Source: an uncultured Ruegeria sp. | GTDB lineage: Bacteria > Pseudomonadota > Alphaproteobacteria > Rhodobacterales > Rhodobacteraceae | Direction: 5' to 3' | DNA length: 64,000 bases | NCBI RefSeq assembly: GCF_947497005.1 | Contig: NZ_CANMFF010000013.1 | Coordinates: 62,001 to 126,000 of the forward strand | In this document: piece by piece, positions 35,265 through 45,111 of the stretch | Layout: each line of letters opens with the position of its first letter | How positions within the stretch are numbered: the first letter of the stretch is position 1 | Notes under the pieces: model-generated | The model's input: the letters and a program-made list of their open reading frames with translations, nothing else | Database searches by the model: none | What the model was told of the DNA's origin: nothing | Made by a program: the position numbers and the translations under genes

Positions 35265-36068
35265 CTGGCTAAAGCTGGACGTCCCGGATGCGATTTCGGG
35301 CGCGGATTTGGTTCATATGGCACAAGAAGACTTCGGTACCCCTCGGTTCTGGTAAGAAATGCCGGTATCCTGACCGGAACGCCGCTGACGAGCAAATTTC
35401 CTCCGCTGTAAACCGTCCGGAGACCGATATCCCTGCATCGACCATTTCCGCTTTCGAAACGGAAAGTGGCTGTTTGCGATGCAGTTATTGAGGCATTGTG
35501 CAGTCAAAGATCCAGGTCCGGGGCAACATTTCGTTTGGCAATACCATTCAAGCGCAACTTGTCCGTGATGATCCGCCTGGGAATTAGGCCAAGACGATTT
35601 ATCCGGTAGCGCAACGGCCAATATGTGCGACCAGAGATTTTCGCGACAACATCATCCCGATGTCAGACTCCGCTTAGACGGCGGTGCCGCTGCCGCACGA
35701 TTCAAGCGATCAGCAGCCGGAATTTGATGGGCCACTACCGGGGAATTTCGCAAGAGCTTTCAATCCCGCGCTGCGTATGCGATGATCCCGGGACGAAACC
35801 AGTGGCGTATTGAACTGACTGACGATGAATTCATCAATGTAATCTGCGTCCAAATCTGCATCCGAACAACAAAGAGATGGTTAAGGTGAAAACACTTGCT
35901 GGATACGTGCGCCAAAGAGTGAGCAATTCTCAACCATTCTGGAATTTTGCGACATAACCTCAGATCCGTGTAAATTTCTGCCGCAATGCCCCCGTTTTTT
36001 TTGTGAGAAATTTTGCAGCGAGCCGCATATATCTTGGCGAACTGACACATCTGCATGAACGGTACTAG
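35265..36068. other. gene-free region, probably decayed DNA
   Basis: About 800 bases after the SDR remnant. No frame has a credible start or recognisable motif. A short stretch near 35770-35810 (AYAMIPGRNQW) faintly recalls insertion-sequence transposase ends but is too short to call. A run of eight T bases near 36000 lies about 70 bases before the class V gene, whose promoter should be in the last 130 bases. Confidence 0.4.
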
Positions 36069-37319
36069 ATGGCCCAAATCAACTCTCTACTGCTCGAGCA
36101 AGTCCGCGACCGGTTTGCTCAGGTCGATCACTGCCCGCAGCAGGGCCCGCGTATCTTCTTCGAAAACGCAGGCGGTGCGCTGACGCTGAACACAGTCGTA
36201 GACACGTCGCAGGCTTATGCCGCGATCCCTGACAATCAGGGGCGCGAGAATTCCGGCAGTCACGAGCTGGTGCGCGTGATCAACAAGGCCAAAGAAGACA
36301 TGGCGGTGTTCATGAATGCGCCGGGAGGGCAGTTCTTTGTCGGTGAAAGCGGCACCGAGTTGTTGTTCCGGTTGATCATGAACGCCTGTCTGGGAGCGGG
36401 TGCGGGCGTTGTTCTGGGATCAACTCTGGAACATCCGGCCACACGTTCGGCTTGTGACCGTTGGGCGCGCATTTCCGGGCAGACCCATGTGTTGATACCG
36501 CACGATGATGCGACCGGCACGGTCACCGCCGAGGCGTATACCGCTGCTGTCACGCCCGATACCAAGGTGGCTACGATCCTGCACACCTCGCCGGTGACCG
36601 GCATGGGTGTGGATGTCGCAGCCGTTTCTCAGGCCATTCGCGCGGTGGCTCCGGACTGTTTCATTATCGTTGATGGCATCCAGCACGCAGCGCATGGTCG
36701 GATCGACCTGACGGCCTATAACGTCGACGGGTACGTGGTCTCGCCTTACAAAGTATTTTCGCGCCATGGGTACGGCGTTGCGTGGATCTCCGGCCGGTTG
36801 ACCGGGCTGGAGCATAATGCCCTGATCGACGGCCCGGCGGATAATTGGGAAATGGGCACCCGCGATACCGGGGCTTATGCCACAATGTCGGACGTGGTCG
36901 GCTATTTTGAATGGCTAGGCAGTCAGGTCAGCGACGCCACTGACCGCCGTGCCAAATTCGTGGCGGCGGGTGAGGCAATCCATGCGCAGGAAAAGGCGCT
37001 GACCGATGCGATGATTCATGGCACCGGCAACCTGCCGGGTCTGGCCGAGATGGAGAAAGTGACCATTCTGGGCGGCGTCGACAACCCGGCGCGCGAAGGC
37101 CTGGTATCGCTGCGTGTTGCCGGCGTGCCTTCGGTGGATGTGGTCAAACAGCTCAACGAACAGTGCATCCGCACCCATCTGCGCAAGGCGGATCACTATT
37201 CCGGCAACGTCCTGACGCCGCTTGGTATGGACAGCTGCGTACGCGTTTCGATGTGTCACTACAACAGCGTCGCCGAAGTTGCGCAGTTTCTGGGCGCAAT
37301 GAAAACCATCGCCGCCTAA
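36069..37319 (+). CDS. class V aminotransferase-fold PLP enzyme (cysteine-desulfurase-like), copy 1
   Basis: A 416-residue fold-type I PLP enzyme of the cysteine-desulfurase-like group. It shows FFENAGGALTL near residue 30, the PLP-phosphate region GESGTELLFRL, the Asp-x-x-His motif IVDGIQHAAHG and the PLP lysine Lys228 in SPYKVFSRHGYG. No conserved active-site cysteine loop of true desulfurases is obvious, so a lyase, epimerase or transaminase role is possible. It lies 26 bases ahead of a DMGDH-type flavoprotein gene. A second copy with the same motifs is at 46145-47404, suggesting two related substrates or a heteromer. Confidence 0.85.
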   Translation: MAQINSLLLEQVRDRFAQVDHCPQQGPRIFFENAGGALTLNTVVDTSQAYAAIPDNQGRENSGSHELVRVINKAKEDMAVFMNAPGGQFFVGESGTELLFRLIMNACLGAGAGVVLGSTLEHPATRSACDRWARISGQTHVLIPHDDATGTVTAEAYTAAVTPDTKVATILHTSPVTGMGVDVAAVSQAIRAVAPDCFIIVDGIQHAAHGRIDLTAYNVDGYVVSPYKVFSRHGYGVAWISGRLTGLEHNALIDGPADNWEMGTRDTGAYATMSDVVGYFEWLGSQVSDATDRRAKFVAAGEAIHAQEKALTDAMIHGTGNLPGLAEMEKVTILGGVDNPAREGLVSLRVAGVPSVDVVKQLNEQCIRTHLRKADHYSGNVLTPLGMDSCVRVSMCHYNSVAEVAQFLGAMKTIAA

Positions 37320-37345
37320 GGCGTTCACAGGAAGAGGACTCCCTC

Positions 37346-39763
37346 ATGAAAACGCATGCACAGGCAGTTGTGATCGGCGGCGGGCTTGCCGGTTGTTCGA
37401 TCCTTTATCATCTGGCCAAGCTGGGCTGGACCGACAGCATCTTGCTGGAGCGCGACGAACTGACCAGCGGCTCGACCTGGCACGCGGCCGCCAATATTCA
37501 CGGGCTGCACGACAACAACAACATCACCCGCATCCAGCACTATACGATGAACCTGTATAAAGAGCTGGAGCAGGAAACCGGCCAAAGCTGTGGCGTGTTC
37601 CAGCCCGGCTCGCTCTATCTGGCGCAAACCGAAGAGCGCGAGCAGCAGCTGCGCCTGCAGGAGGCAAAGGCGCGTTTCTATGGCCTGAACTTCCACGAGG
37701 TCAGCCGTGAACAGGCCAAGGAACTGCATCCATTGGCGCAGTTCGATGACATCCGATGCATCATGTACGAACCCGATGGCGGCAATGTGGACCCATCCGG
37801 CGTGCCTCATGCTTATGCCGCAGGGGCTCGCGCAATGGGTGCCACGATCGAACGGTTCTGCCCGGTTACAGGGACAGAACAACAGCCTGACGGCAGCTGG
37901 ATCGTGCGCACACCCAAGGGCGACATTCACACCCAATGGGTGGTAAATGCTGCCGGCCTTTGGGGCCGCGAAGTGGCGGCGCTGGCGGATTTGACCCTGC
38001 CGCTGCAACCGACGGAACACCAGTATTTCGTGACTGAAACGATCGACGAAGTGGCCAATCTGGGCCGCCGTTTGCCCTCGATCGCCGACCGCGACGGTGA
38101 ATACTACTTCCGACAGGAAGGCAACGGGCTGCTGATCGGAGCTTATGAGAAAGACATGAAGTTCTGGGCCGAAGAAGGCACGCCGCTGGACTTTGCCCAT
38201 GATCTGTTCCCCGACGATCTGGACCGTATCATGGAAAACGTGATCCGCGCGACCGAGCGCGTGCCGGTTGCCGCCACAGCCGGGGTGAAACGGGTGATCA
38301 ACGGGCCGATGATCTGGTCGCCCGATGCCAACATGCTGTGGGGGCCGGTGCCCGAACTGAAGAACTATTTCCTGTGCGGCGGTCTGATCCCCGGCTTCTC
38401 GCAATCAGGGGGGCTGGGTCTGCTGGCGGCGCAATGGATGATCGAAGGCGAGCCGCAATATGACATGTTCGCCTGGGATCTGGCGCGCTTTGGCGACTGG
38501 GCCGACAAGAAATTCACCAAGGCCCGGGTCGAGGATGCCTATACCCACCGTTTCGCCATCCATTTCCCGAACGAAGAGCGCAGCGCGGGTCGTCCCGCCC
38601 GTGTTCGCCCCGCCTATGAGATGCAGAAAGAGATGGGCTGTGTCTTTGGCCTGAACTGCGGTTGGGAACACCCGCTGTGGTTCGCCGACCAACCCGGCAT
38701 CGAAGAGACCGCTGGCTTTACCCGCCAGAACTGGTTTGATCCGGTGGGCCGCGAGGTGAAGATGCTGCGCGAGCATGTAGGCGTGATCGATATCTCGAAC
38801 TTCGCCAATTACGTGATCAAGGGGCCGGGCGCGTATGACTGGCTGGACCGGCTGGTCGCCAATCGTGTGCCCGTCGAAATCGGACGGTCCTGCCTGACAC
38901 CGCTGATTTCGGTGCGCGGGGGCGTAGCGGGTGATTTCACCATCACCAAGGTTGCCGATGACGAGTACATGATGATTGGCTCGGGCATGGCCGAGCGCTA
39001 TCATCAGCGCTTCTTCAACATGGTCGAGATGCCTGGAGGCGCTACGCTGGAGGTTGCGACCGACCGCATCGCAGGCTTCAACGTCGCGGGCCCGAAAGCG
39101 CGTGATCTGTTGCAACGCCTGACAAATGCCGACCTGTCGAACGAAGCGTTCCGTTTCATGCGCTCGGCCACTATCGACGTCGCTGGCGTGACCTGCCTGG
39201 CCATCCGTGTCTCCTTTACCGGTGATCTGGGGTGGGAACTGCATTGTGCAGAAGCGGATCAGACCCGGCTGTATACCGCACTGCTGGATGCGGCGAAGCA
39301 ACTGAATGGTGGCCCGGTCGGTGGCCGGGCGCTGGGGTCTCTTCGCATCGAAAAGGGCTATGGCTCCTGGGGGCGGGAATATTCTCAGGAGTACTGGCCG
39401 CAAGAGGTCGGTCTGGCCGGTCTGATCAAGCTGGACAAGGATTTCCTGCACAAGGACGCCTATCTGTCCGTCAAAGACAACGCCCCGCGCGAGGTGCTGT
39501 CGATCTTCGAGATTGAGGTGACCGAGGATGCCGACGCCACAGGTGGCGAGCCGATCTTTACCTCCGATGGCAAATCAGTGGGCCGCGTGACTTCGGGCGC
39601 CTATGGCTATTCGGTGGGTAAGTCGCTGGCCATCGGTTACGCGAACCCCGAAGTGGCACAGCCCGGCGATGAAGTGGTGATCCAGGTGATCGGCAAACCA
39701 CATAAAGCACGGGTGCTGGCTGAACCGCCCTTCGATCCTAAGGGCGGAAGGCTGCGTTGTTGA
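37346..39763 (+). CDS. dimethylglycine/sarcosine dehydrogenase-like FAD protein with GcvT domain, copy 1
   Basis: An 805-residue two-part enzyme. The N-terminal half is a DadA-type FAD oxidoreductase: dinucleotide motif IGGGLAGCSILYHLAK (residues 10-25) and SGSTWHAA, in which His46 matches the histidine that binds FAD covalently in DMGDH. The C-terminal half is a GcvT-like domain (from about residue 440) ending with RVTSGAYGYSVGKSLAIGY, which binds tetrahydrofolate in relatives and captures the removed methyl as methylene-THF. ATG 37346 follows AGGAAGAGGA. It should demethylate an N-methyl amino compound in the cytoplasm. It probably forms an operon with the class V gene upstream. Confidence 0.88.
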   Translation: MKTHAQAVVIGGGLAGCSILYHLAKLGWTDSILLERDELTSGSTWHAAANIHGLHDNNNITRIQHYTMNLYKELEQETGQSCGVFQPGSLYLAQTEEREQQLRLQEAKARFYGLNFHEVSREQAKELHPLAQFDDIRCIMYEPDGGNVDPSGVPHAYAAGARAMGATIERFCPVTGTEQQPDGSWIVRTPKGDIHTQWVVNAAGLWGREVAALADLTLPLQPTEHQYFVTETIDEVANLGRRLPSIADRDGEYYFRQEGNGLLIGAYEKDMKFWAEEGTPLDFAHDLFPDDLDRIMENVIRATERVPVAATAGVKRVINGPMIWSPDANMLWGPVPELKNYFLCGGLIPGFSQSGGLGLLAAQWMIEGEPQYDMFAWDLARFGDWADKKFTKARVEDAYTHRFAIHFPNEERSAGRPARVRPAYEMQKEMGCVFGLNCGWEHPLWFADQPGIEETAGFTRQNWFDPVGREVKMLREHVGVIDISNFANYVIKGPGAYDWLDRLVANRVPVEIGRSCLTPLISVRGGVAGDFTITKVADDEYMMIGSGMAERYHQRFFNMVEMPGGATLEVATDRIAGFNVAGPKARDLLQRLTNADLSNEAFRFMRSATIDVAGVTCLAIRVSFTGDLGWELHCAEADQTRLYTALLDAAKQLNGGPVGGRALGSLRIEKGYGSWGREYSQEYWPQEVGLAGLIKLDKDFLHKDAYLSVKDNAPREVLSIFEIEVTEDADATGGEPIFTSDGKSVGRVTSGAYGYSVGKSLAIGYANPEVAQPGDEVVIQVIGKPHKARVLAEPPFDPKGGRLRC

Positions 39764-39809
39764 AATGAAGGCGTGAATTGAGTGCGCTTAATCACAAGTT
39801 AAGTTCATG

Positions 39810-39838
39810 GCCGCAGATCCCAATTCGGGATTTGCGGC
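39810..39838. terminator. bidirectional terminator hairpin
   Basis: GCCGCAGATCCC, a five-base loop, then GGGATTTGCGGC forms a 12-base stem with one mismatch. It sits between two genes that converge here, and it touches the last base of the LysR gene. It likely ends transcription from both sides. Confidence 0.7.
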
Positions 39839-40764
39839 TATGTTATGTGAAACCCGCTTTCGGGCAGTTTGCACCATTCTGACAGCAATTGCGCAACCTG
39901 AAAGATTGGATCGCCTTCCTCCACATCCTCAGACCTGAGAACAGCATGCCATGGAACTGAGATTCCGTCTTTTGTCACACTGGCCCCAACGATACGACCT
40001 TCCTTCAGCGCGGACTGAACGGCCCAGCTTGACAGAACACTTGTGCCAAGGTCTGAGGCAACCAGTTCAACGATCGCTTCGGGCAGTTCGACTGTGGCCG
40101 CCCATTTCGGATAGCTGTCAGTGGGGCGGTACAGCAGCGCGAATTCGCGATCCGGTTCGGGCACTTTTGTATAGGTGATGAAGGGCTCACCAGCGACATC
40201 GGTGCCTTCAACGTATTCTCGTCCCGCCAGTCGGTGTGTGGGCGGCATGATGTAAAGCAATGGGTCTTCGAACAGTTTCATGGTTTTCAACCCGGCCTGC
40301 GAAACGTTGCCGGACGTGATCGCAATGTCGAGATGCCGGTTCAGCAATCCGGTCAGTGGATCGCTTCGCGCACCGGCCATGATCTGAATGTCGATCCCGT
40401 CGGTATGTGATTTCATGAACTTGATGAAAGACGGCAACCAGCGGTAATTGCTGTAGGCTTCGACGGACAGGCGCACGACGTGCTGCACATTGGCATTCAT
40501 GCGGCGCACGTCCTCTTCGGCGCGATGAAGATCAGTCAGAATACGCTCGGCCACAACAGCCATGTAATCGGCCGCCGGCGTCTTGCGCAGTTTCTTGTGC
40601 ATCCGGGTGTACAAAGGCACATCCAGCCGACGTTCCGCTTCGCGCAGGCGGTGGGACAAGGCCGAGGGCGTCACCCCAAGCTTCTTGGCCGCATCGGTGA
40701 TACGACCGGTTTCATTGATCGCCTGAATCAGTTGCAGGTGACGCAGGTCAAGCAGAGGTTTCAT
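39838..40764 (-). CDS. LysR-family transcriptional regulator, MetR subgroup
   Basis: A 308-residue LysR regulator. The N-terminal winged helix is LRHLQLIQAINETGRITDAAKKLGVTPSALSHRLREAERRL. The ligand-binding part has VVRLSVEAYSNYRWLPSFIKFM and SDPLTGLLNRHLDIAITSG, which resemble E. coli MetR (IAIECHSCIQWL and ELDLVMTSD, recalled from memory). It is transcribed away from the class III aminotransferase operon. The region between holds two MetR-like dyads, and another lies upstream of the mttB-type gene. It is therefore the probable activator of the whole methylated-amine cluster; its coinducer is unknown. Confidence 0.87.
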   Translation of the reverse strand: MKPLLDLRHLQLIQAINETGRITDAAKKLGVTPSALSHRLREAERRLDVPLYTRMHKKLRKTPAADYMAVVAERILTDLHRAEEDVRRMNANVQHVVRLSVEAYSNYRWLPSFIKFMKSHTDGIDIQIMAGARSDPLTGLLNRHLDIAITSGNVSQAGLKTMKLFEDPLLYIMPPTHRLAGREYVEGTDVAGEPFITYTKVPEPDREFALLYRPTDSYPKWAATVELPEAIVELVASDLGTSVLSSWAVQSALKEGRIVGASVTKDGISVPWHAVLRSEDVEEGDPIFQVAQLLSEWCKLPESGFHIT

Positions 40765-40776
40765 GGGATTTTAGCC

Positions 40777-40789
40777 TGAAGGAAATTCA
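40777..40789. promoter_or_regulatory. MetR-type operator (TGAA-N5-TTCA)
   Basis: TGAA, five bases, TTCA matches the known MetR box exactly. It lies between the MetR-like regulator and the class III aminotransferase, about 55 bases upstream of the start site that a TATAAA at 40827-40832 would give. This is the usual place for the tight-binding site of a LysR activator. Confidence 0.6.
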
Positions 40790-40795
40790 CGAAAT

Positions 40796-40808
40796 CGAAA
40801 AAACTTCG
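40796..40808. promoter_or_regulatory. second LysR-type dyad (CGAA-N5-TTCG)
   Basis: CGAA, five bases, TTCG is a variant of the MetR dyad, centred 19 bases (about two helix turns) from the first site. It covers the place of the -35 box for the TATAAA at 40827, as expected for a LysR activation site. Confidence 0.45.
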
Positions 40809-40870
40809 AAATTGAAATTCAGTCAATATAAATGTGAAATCGCACCAGGTTTTTAGGTGGAGCACTCTTT

Positions 40871-42262
40871 ATGAACGTTGACGCCAGACGCGCCATCGAA
40901 CAGGACAAGGCACATCACGTGCATCCTCAATCGAATTTGCGACAGCATTCCGAGAACGGTCCGATCATGATCACCCATGGCAACGGGGTCTTCATCTACG
41001 ACAGTGAAGGGCGTGAGATCATTGACGGATTTTCTGGCCTGGGCTGTGTGTCGCTGGGCTATCACAATGAGCGGCTGTCAAATGTTGCGAAACGGCAGAT
41101 GGATGTGTTGCCCTTTGCGCCCACCTTCTACAACCGCTCTCACCCGCGCGTCGCGGAACTGGGTGAGCGCCTGATCGGCATGGCGCCCAAGGCGAAAGAT
41201 GGCAGCGACATGAACCGGGTGATGTTCCAATGCTCGGGGTCCGAGGCGAATGACACCGCGATCAAGTTGTTGTGGTATACAAATACCGCTCGTGGCGAGC
41301 CGGACCGACGCAAGATCATTGGTCGGGTGCGGGGCTATCATGGGAACACGGTTGCGACTGTGTCGCTGTCGGGTCAGCCCCATATGCATGCGAAATTTGG
41401 ACTTCCTTTGCCAGATTTCAAACACACCGAGCTACCAAACTATTATCGCTTTCATATCGATGGCGAGAGCGAAGAAGAATTCTCGGCCCGGATGGCGGAA
41501 AAGTTTGAGGAATTGATCCTCGCCGAAGGCCCTGAGACCGTGGCGGCCTTCTTTGCCGAACCAGCGATTTCAGGGGGTGGCGCGTTGATGCCTCCCGAAG
41601 GCTACTGGCGCGAGATGCAGGCGGTTCTGCGCAAATACGACATCAAGTTTCTGGCCGACGAGGTTGTTTGCGGTTTTGGCCGGACCGGTAACATGTGGGG
41701 GTCGCAGACCTGGGGACTCGAACCCGACATGATTTCCTGCGCCAAGGCTCTGTCGGCCGCGTTCTTCCCGATCTCGGCCCTGATGTTCAAGGACGAGATG
41801 TATGCCGACATGATGAAGAACTCGGACGAGGTCGGTACTTTTGGTCACGGCTATACATATGCGGGCCACCCGGTCGGGGCCGCTGTGGGATTGGAAGCGC
41901 TGGATATCTATGATGAGATCGATCTGGTCGGCCATGTCCGCAAGGTTTCCACGCGGTTCCTCGAAAAATGCCACTCTATGGCTGACCACCCGCTTGTGGC
42001 CGAAGTGCGCGGTGTCGGGCTGTTCTGTGGATTTGAGTTGATGAAGGGCGCAAAAAACCGTGAACCGTTCGATCCCTCTTGGAAAGTGGGTGAGCTTGTG
42101 CAGAACTTTGCTCATGATCGGGGTCTCTACCTGCGGGCGATTGGCGACCGGATGAGCTTTATGCCGCCGCTGATCATCAACGAGGATGAGATCGATATCG
42201 CGACTGAACGCTTCAAAGGTGCGTTGGATGATGCCTGGGCGGTGGTTCGCACGAAGATCTGA
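40871..42262 (+). CDS. class III aminotransferase (aspartate aminotransferase family, omega-type)
   Basis: A 463-residue PLP enzyme of class III. It has ERGYHGNT-like VRGYHGNTVATVSLSG, the Asp of LADEVVCGFGRTG that holds the PLP nitrogen, and the PLP lysine Lys292 in SCAKALSAAFFPISA. Members use omega-amino acids, beta-alanine, putrescine, taurine or amino ketones. ATG 40871 has GGTGGAG upstream. The gene begins a five-gene plus-strand set and is followed by an aldehyde dehydrogenase, so it may convert an amine to an aldehyde that the next enzyme oxidises. It is divergent from the MetR-like regulator. Confidence 0.87.
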   Translation: MNVDARRAIEQDKAHHVHPQSNLRQHSENGPIMITHGNGVFIYDSEGREIIDGFSGLGCVSLGYHNERLSNVAKRQMDVLPFAPTFYNRSHPRVAELGERLIGMAPKAKDGSDMNRVMFQCSGSEANDTAIKLLWYTNTARGEPDRRKIIGRVRGYHGNTVATVSLSGQPHMHAKFGLPLPDFKHTELPNYYRFHIDGESEEEFSARMAEKFEELILAEGPETVAAFFAEPAISGGGALMPPEGYWREMQAVLRKYDIKFLADEVVCGFGRTGNMWGSQTWGLEPDMISCAKALSAAFFPISALMFKDEMYADMMKNSDEVGTFGHGYTYAGHPVGAAVGLEALDIYDEIDLVGHVRKVSTRFLEKCHSMADHPLVAEVRGVGLFCGFELMKGAKNREPFDPSWKVGELVQNFAHDRGLYLRAIGDRMSFMPPLIINEDEIDIATERFKGALDDAWAVVRTKI

Positions 42263-42367
42263 TCGTTTTTTTGGGGTCGGGCTGACGCTCTCATCCCATC
42301 CCAGCGTCGCAGGCCCCCTCTCAGGCGGCGCGTTTTTTGGACCTGTAGTTCGCCGAGGAGAACAGGG

Positions 42368-43852
42368 ATGACAACACACCTGGAACCGAAACTGCCCGAT
42401 GCGGGTCTGGCTGGAAGTTACATAAACGGTACCTGGCATTGGCCCCAAGGGCGGCTGGTGGTCGAAAACCCCTCGCGCCGCGTTCCGATTTGTGAGGTCG
42501 GTCGCGGCACGTCAACCGAAGTGGACCTTGCCGTTGCTGCCGCCCGAGCCGCGCTGCCAGCGTGGCGCGCATTGGCCGCGAGCGAGCGTGGCAAGCTGTT
42601 GACGGAACTCGGCCGTCGTCTGGTAGAAAACGCCGAAGAAGTGGCCCGCGTTTTGGCAGCGGAAAGTGGAAATGCCATCAAGACCCAGTCGCGGGGCGAG
42701 GCAATGGGGGCTGCCGGGGTTTTGAAATATTATGGGGGTGTCGCGGTCGAGCAAAAAGGCGAGACCCTGCCGCTTGGACCCGGCCTGTTCAGCTATTCCA
42801 CCCGAGAACCACATGGTGTTGTGGGCTCGATCATCCCGTGGAATTCGCCCCTGCAGCTGGGTGCAGTGAAGATTTCGATGGCACTGGCGACCGGTAATTG
42901 CCTGGTGCTGAAACCGGCTGAAGATGCGCCGCTGGCGATCCTGAAACTGGCTGAGTTGGCTGATGGGCTGGTCCCGCCGGGTGTGTTCAACGTTGTCACC
43001 GGACTGGGCGAAGAGGCGGGTGCGGCCTTGGCTGCACATCCCGGCGTGGACAAGGTGTCTTTCACCGGCTCAAGCGAAGTTGGCAAGCTGATTGGCAAGG
43101 CCACTGCCGACCGTATCGCCAAGTTGACTCTGGAGCTGGGCGGTAAATCTCCGACCATCGTCTTCCCGGACGCCATCACGGATGGACGCCTGGATGGCAC
43201 CGCGCAACAGGTGGCCAACGCCATGCGCTTTGCCCGTCAGGGTCAAAGCTGCACCGCCGGGTCGCGTTTGTTCGTACACAAGGATATCTGGGATGTATTA
43301 ATGCCCAAAGTGGCTGAGAAGTCAGCGGCATTGAAGGTCGGCGATGCGCTGGATCCCGACGTGGACATGGGTGCGGTCGTTAATGCCGAACGGTATGGCG
43401 AAATCCGCGCTTATGTGGCCGAGGCGGAAGCACAAGGTGCGACATTCCTGATCGGAGAAACCCCGAACGAAGACCCGGATGGTTTCTGTCCCAATCCTAC
43501 TATTCTCACTGGAATCGGCAACAATTGGCGGATCGCGCGGGAAGAAGTATTCGGGCCGGTCATGGTCGCCATCCCTTTCGAGACCGAAGAGGAAGTGATT
43601 GCCATGGCCAACGATACTCACTACGGGCTGGCCGCGTTTTTGTTTACCCGTGACATCAGCCGGGTCACCCGCTTGACCCGCGCCATCGACGCTGGTTGGA
43701 TTCAGGTTAACCAAGGCGGCGGGCAGATCCCCGGCATGTCTTATGGCGGCACCAAGCAATCTGGTATGGGCAGCGAATACTCAATCGAAGGCGCGCTTGA
43801 GTCTTATACGTACCGCAAATGCGTCACCATCAATATCGAGGATGGCACGTGA
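42368..43852 (+). CDS. NAD(P)-dependent aldehyde dehydrogenase
   Basis: A 494-residue aldehyde dehydrogenase. The cofactor stretch IIPWNSPLQLGAVKISMALATGN, the VSFTGSSEVG loop, the base Glu in LTLELGGKSPTIVF and the nucleophile Cys295 in RQGQSCTAGSR are all present. A strong ribosome site (AGGAGA) lies before the ATG. It follows the class III aminotransferase gene after 105 bases and overlaps the SelA-like gene by four bases (GTGA). It probably oxidises the aldehyde formed by the aminotransferase or released by a demethylating enzyme of the cluster. Confidence 0.92.
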   Translation: MTTHLEPKLPDAGLAGSYINGTWHWPQGRLVVENPSRRVPICEVGRGTSTEVDLAVAAARAALPAWRALAASERGKLLTELGRRLVENAEEVARVLAAESGNAIKTQSRGEAMGAAGVLKYYGGVAVEQKGETLPLGPGLFSYSTREPHGVVGSIIPWNSPLQLGAVKISMALATGNCLVLKPAEDAPLAILKLAELADGLVPPGVFNVVTGLGEEAGAALAAHPGVDKVSFTGSSEVGKLIGKATADRIAKLTLELGGKSPTIVFPDAITDGRLDGTAQQVANAMRFARQGQSCTAGSRLFVHKDIWDVLMPKVAEKSAALKVGDALDPDVDMGAVVNAERYGEIRAYVAEAEAQGATFLIGETPNEDPDGFCPNPTILTGIGNNWRIAREEVFGPVMVAIPFETEEEVIAMANDTHYGLAAFLFTRDISRVTRLTRAIDAGWIQVNQGGGQIPGMSYGGTKQSGMGSEYSIEGALESYTYRKCVTINIEDGT

Positions 43853-45111
43853 GTTCGGACCGTTTCGGTAATGCAATAGATCCAAGCGTGGGTTATGCCC
43901 GTGGCACACTGCTGAGAGGTTCAGCGGATGAAGTGCGCAGGCTGGCCCAGGCTGGCCGCGTTGCTGCCGATTTCGTCGCCCAAAACGGCGTTGACAAGAT
44001 CGCCATCTGCACAGGTAATCTGCGGTTCTATCCCGCCAAGCCGGACGATTTGACCGTGTTGTGTGAAGAATGGATCGGTCCGGGCCTGTTTGGTGAAGAG
44101 CTACGTCAGGCGGCAATTTTTCATCTAGGCGGGCAAGGGCACGAGGCGGCGGCAGTGATCAACAGAACAAGTGCGGGTATCGTGGCAACGGTTCTGGCCC
44201 ACAGTGATGCCACGCCAGTTCTGTCCCTTGTGGCACCAGGTGATCGCAGCCATGCTTCGGTTTTGCGCGGAGCGCGATTGGCGGGCGTGTCAGTGCGTGA
44301 GGTTTATGATCTGGCCGCAGTGAAAAAGGCATTGGTTGAGGACAACCCGGCGCTGTTCGTGATCACCCCGGTGACTTCGGAGCTTTCTGTGCTGAACGAT
44401 GACCTGATCAGAAATGCCGCCGCAGCAGGAAAGAACTCGGGGTGTGTGGTGTTTCTCGACGACGCCTATGGTGCGCGATTCCGTCCGGTATTGATGGGCG
44501 GTGCGCCGTCGCTGTCGCTTGGCGCGGATCTGGTCATAACAAACGCCGACAAGGCCGGACTGTCTGGTCCGCGCGCTGGGGTGCTCTGCGGGGAAACCGA
44601 GGCGCTGATCCCGGTACAAGCCAAAGCCAGTGAGTTGGGAATGGAAGCCCGCGCCCCTGTTGCCGTTGGCGCAATGCGCAGTCTGCAGGGCTTCACGCCC
44701 GATCTGTTGCTGCAAGAGGCCCAGGATGGTCGGGATCTGGCTGATGCGCTTGAGGTCGCGCTTGGGGTCTCGCGTATCACGCGTTCGGCTTTAGGTCCGA
44801 AGATTGACGAACAGGACGCGACGGAGGTGGTTCTGAGTATGGCTGCCGCTGACAATACAAATCTGGTCCCGGCCGAGGTGACCGCGGTAATCGGTATGCT
44901 GATGTTGCGTGACAAAGGGATTGTGACGGTCAACACCCATGGCCAACCTGGCGGGCGGGTCTCGATCCGGCTGAAACCGACCTCGGGCGCGGTGGCACGG
45001 GCGGGGGGCGCTGCTGCGTTGGCAGATTGTCTGGTGTCGGCGATGCAAGAAACAGCGGATCATCTGCATGACAAAGCTTGGATCTCAGCAACTCTGTTTG
45101 GAGAATTGTGA
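43849..45111 (+). CDS. SelA-like fold-type I PLP enzyme of unknown reaction
   Basis: A 420-residue protein distantly like selenocysteine synthase SelA and the D-glucosaminate-6-phosphate ammonia-lyase group. It keeps FLDDAYGARFRPVL, whose Asp would face the PLP ring nitrogen, and the lysine segment NADKAGLSGPRAGVLCGE (Lys235), comparable to the SGDK-x-x-GGPQAG pattern of SelA. No selenium-related genes are near, so it is probably a lyase or racemase-like enzyme acting on an amino acid. The GTG start overlaps the aldehyde dehydrogenase stop (GTGA), and the DUF4392 gene begins directly after its own stop, so the three are coupled. Confidence 0.72.
   Translation: MSSDRFGNAIDPSVGYARGTLLRGSADEVRRLAQAGRVAADFVAQNGVDKIAICTGNLRFYPAKPDDLTVLCEEWIGPGLFGEELRQAAIFHLGGQGHEAAAVINRTSAGIVATVLAHSDATPVLSLVAPGDRSHASVLRGARLAGVSVREVYDLAAVKKALVEDNPALFVITPVTSELSVLNDDLIRNAAAAGKNSGCVVFLDDAYGARFRPVLMGGAPSLSLGADLVITNADKAGLSGPRAGVLCGETEALIPVQAKASELGMEARAPVAVGAMRSLQGFTPDLLLQEAQDGRDLADALEVALGVSRITRSALGPKIDEQDATEVVLSMAAADNTNLVPAEVTAVIGMLMLRDKGIVTVNTHGQPGGRVSIRLKPTSGAVARAGGAAALADCLVSAMQETADHLHDKAWISATLFGEL

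Noticed and set aside
35765..35815. Possible transposase end (IPGRNQW)
   Set aside because: Only a handful of residues agree, with no inverted repeats or further transposase motifs.
37325..39451. Long open frames on the minus strand (359 and 348 codons)
   Set aside because: They lie opposite the DMGDH-type gene, whose motifs are clear. GC-rich codon use leaves the opposite strand open; no recognisable protein text is present.
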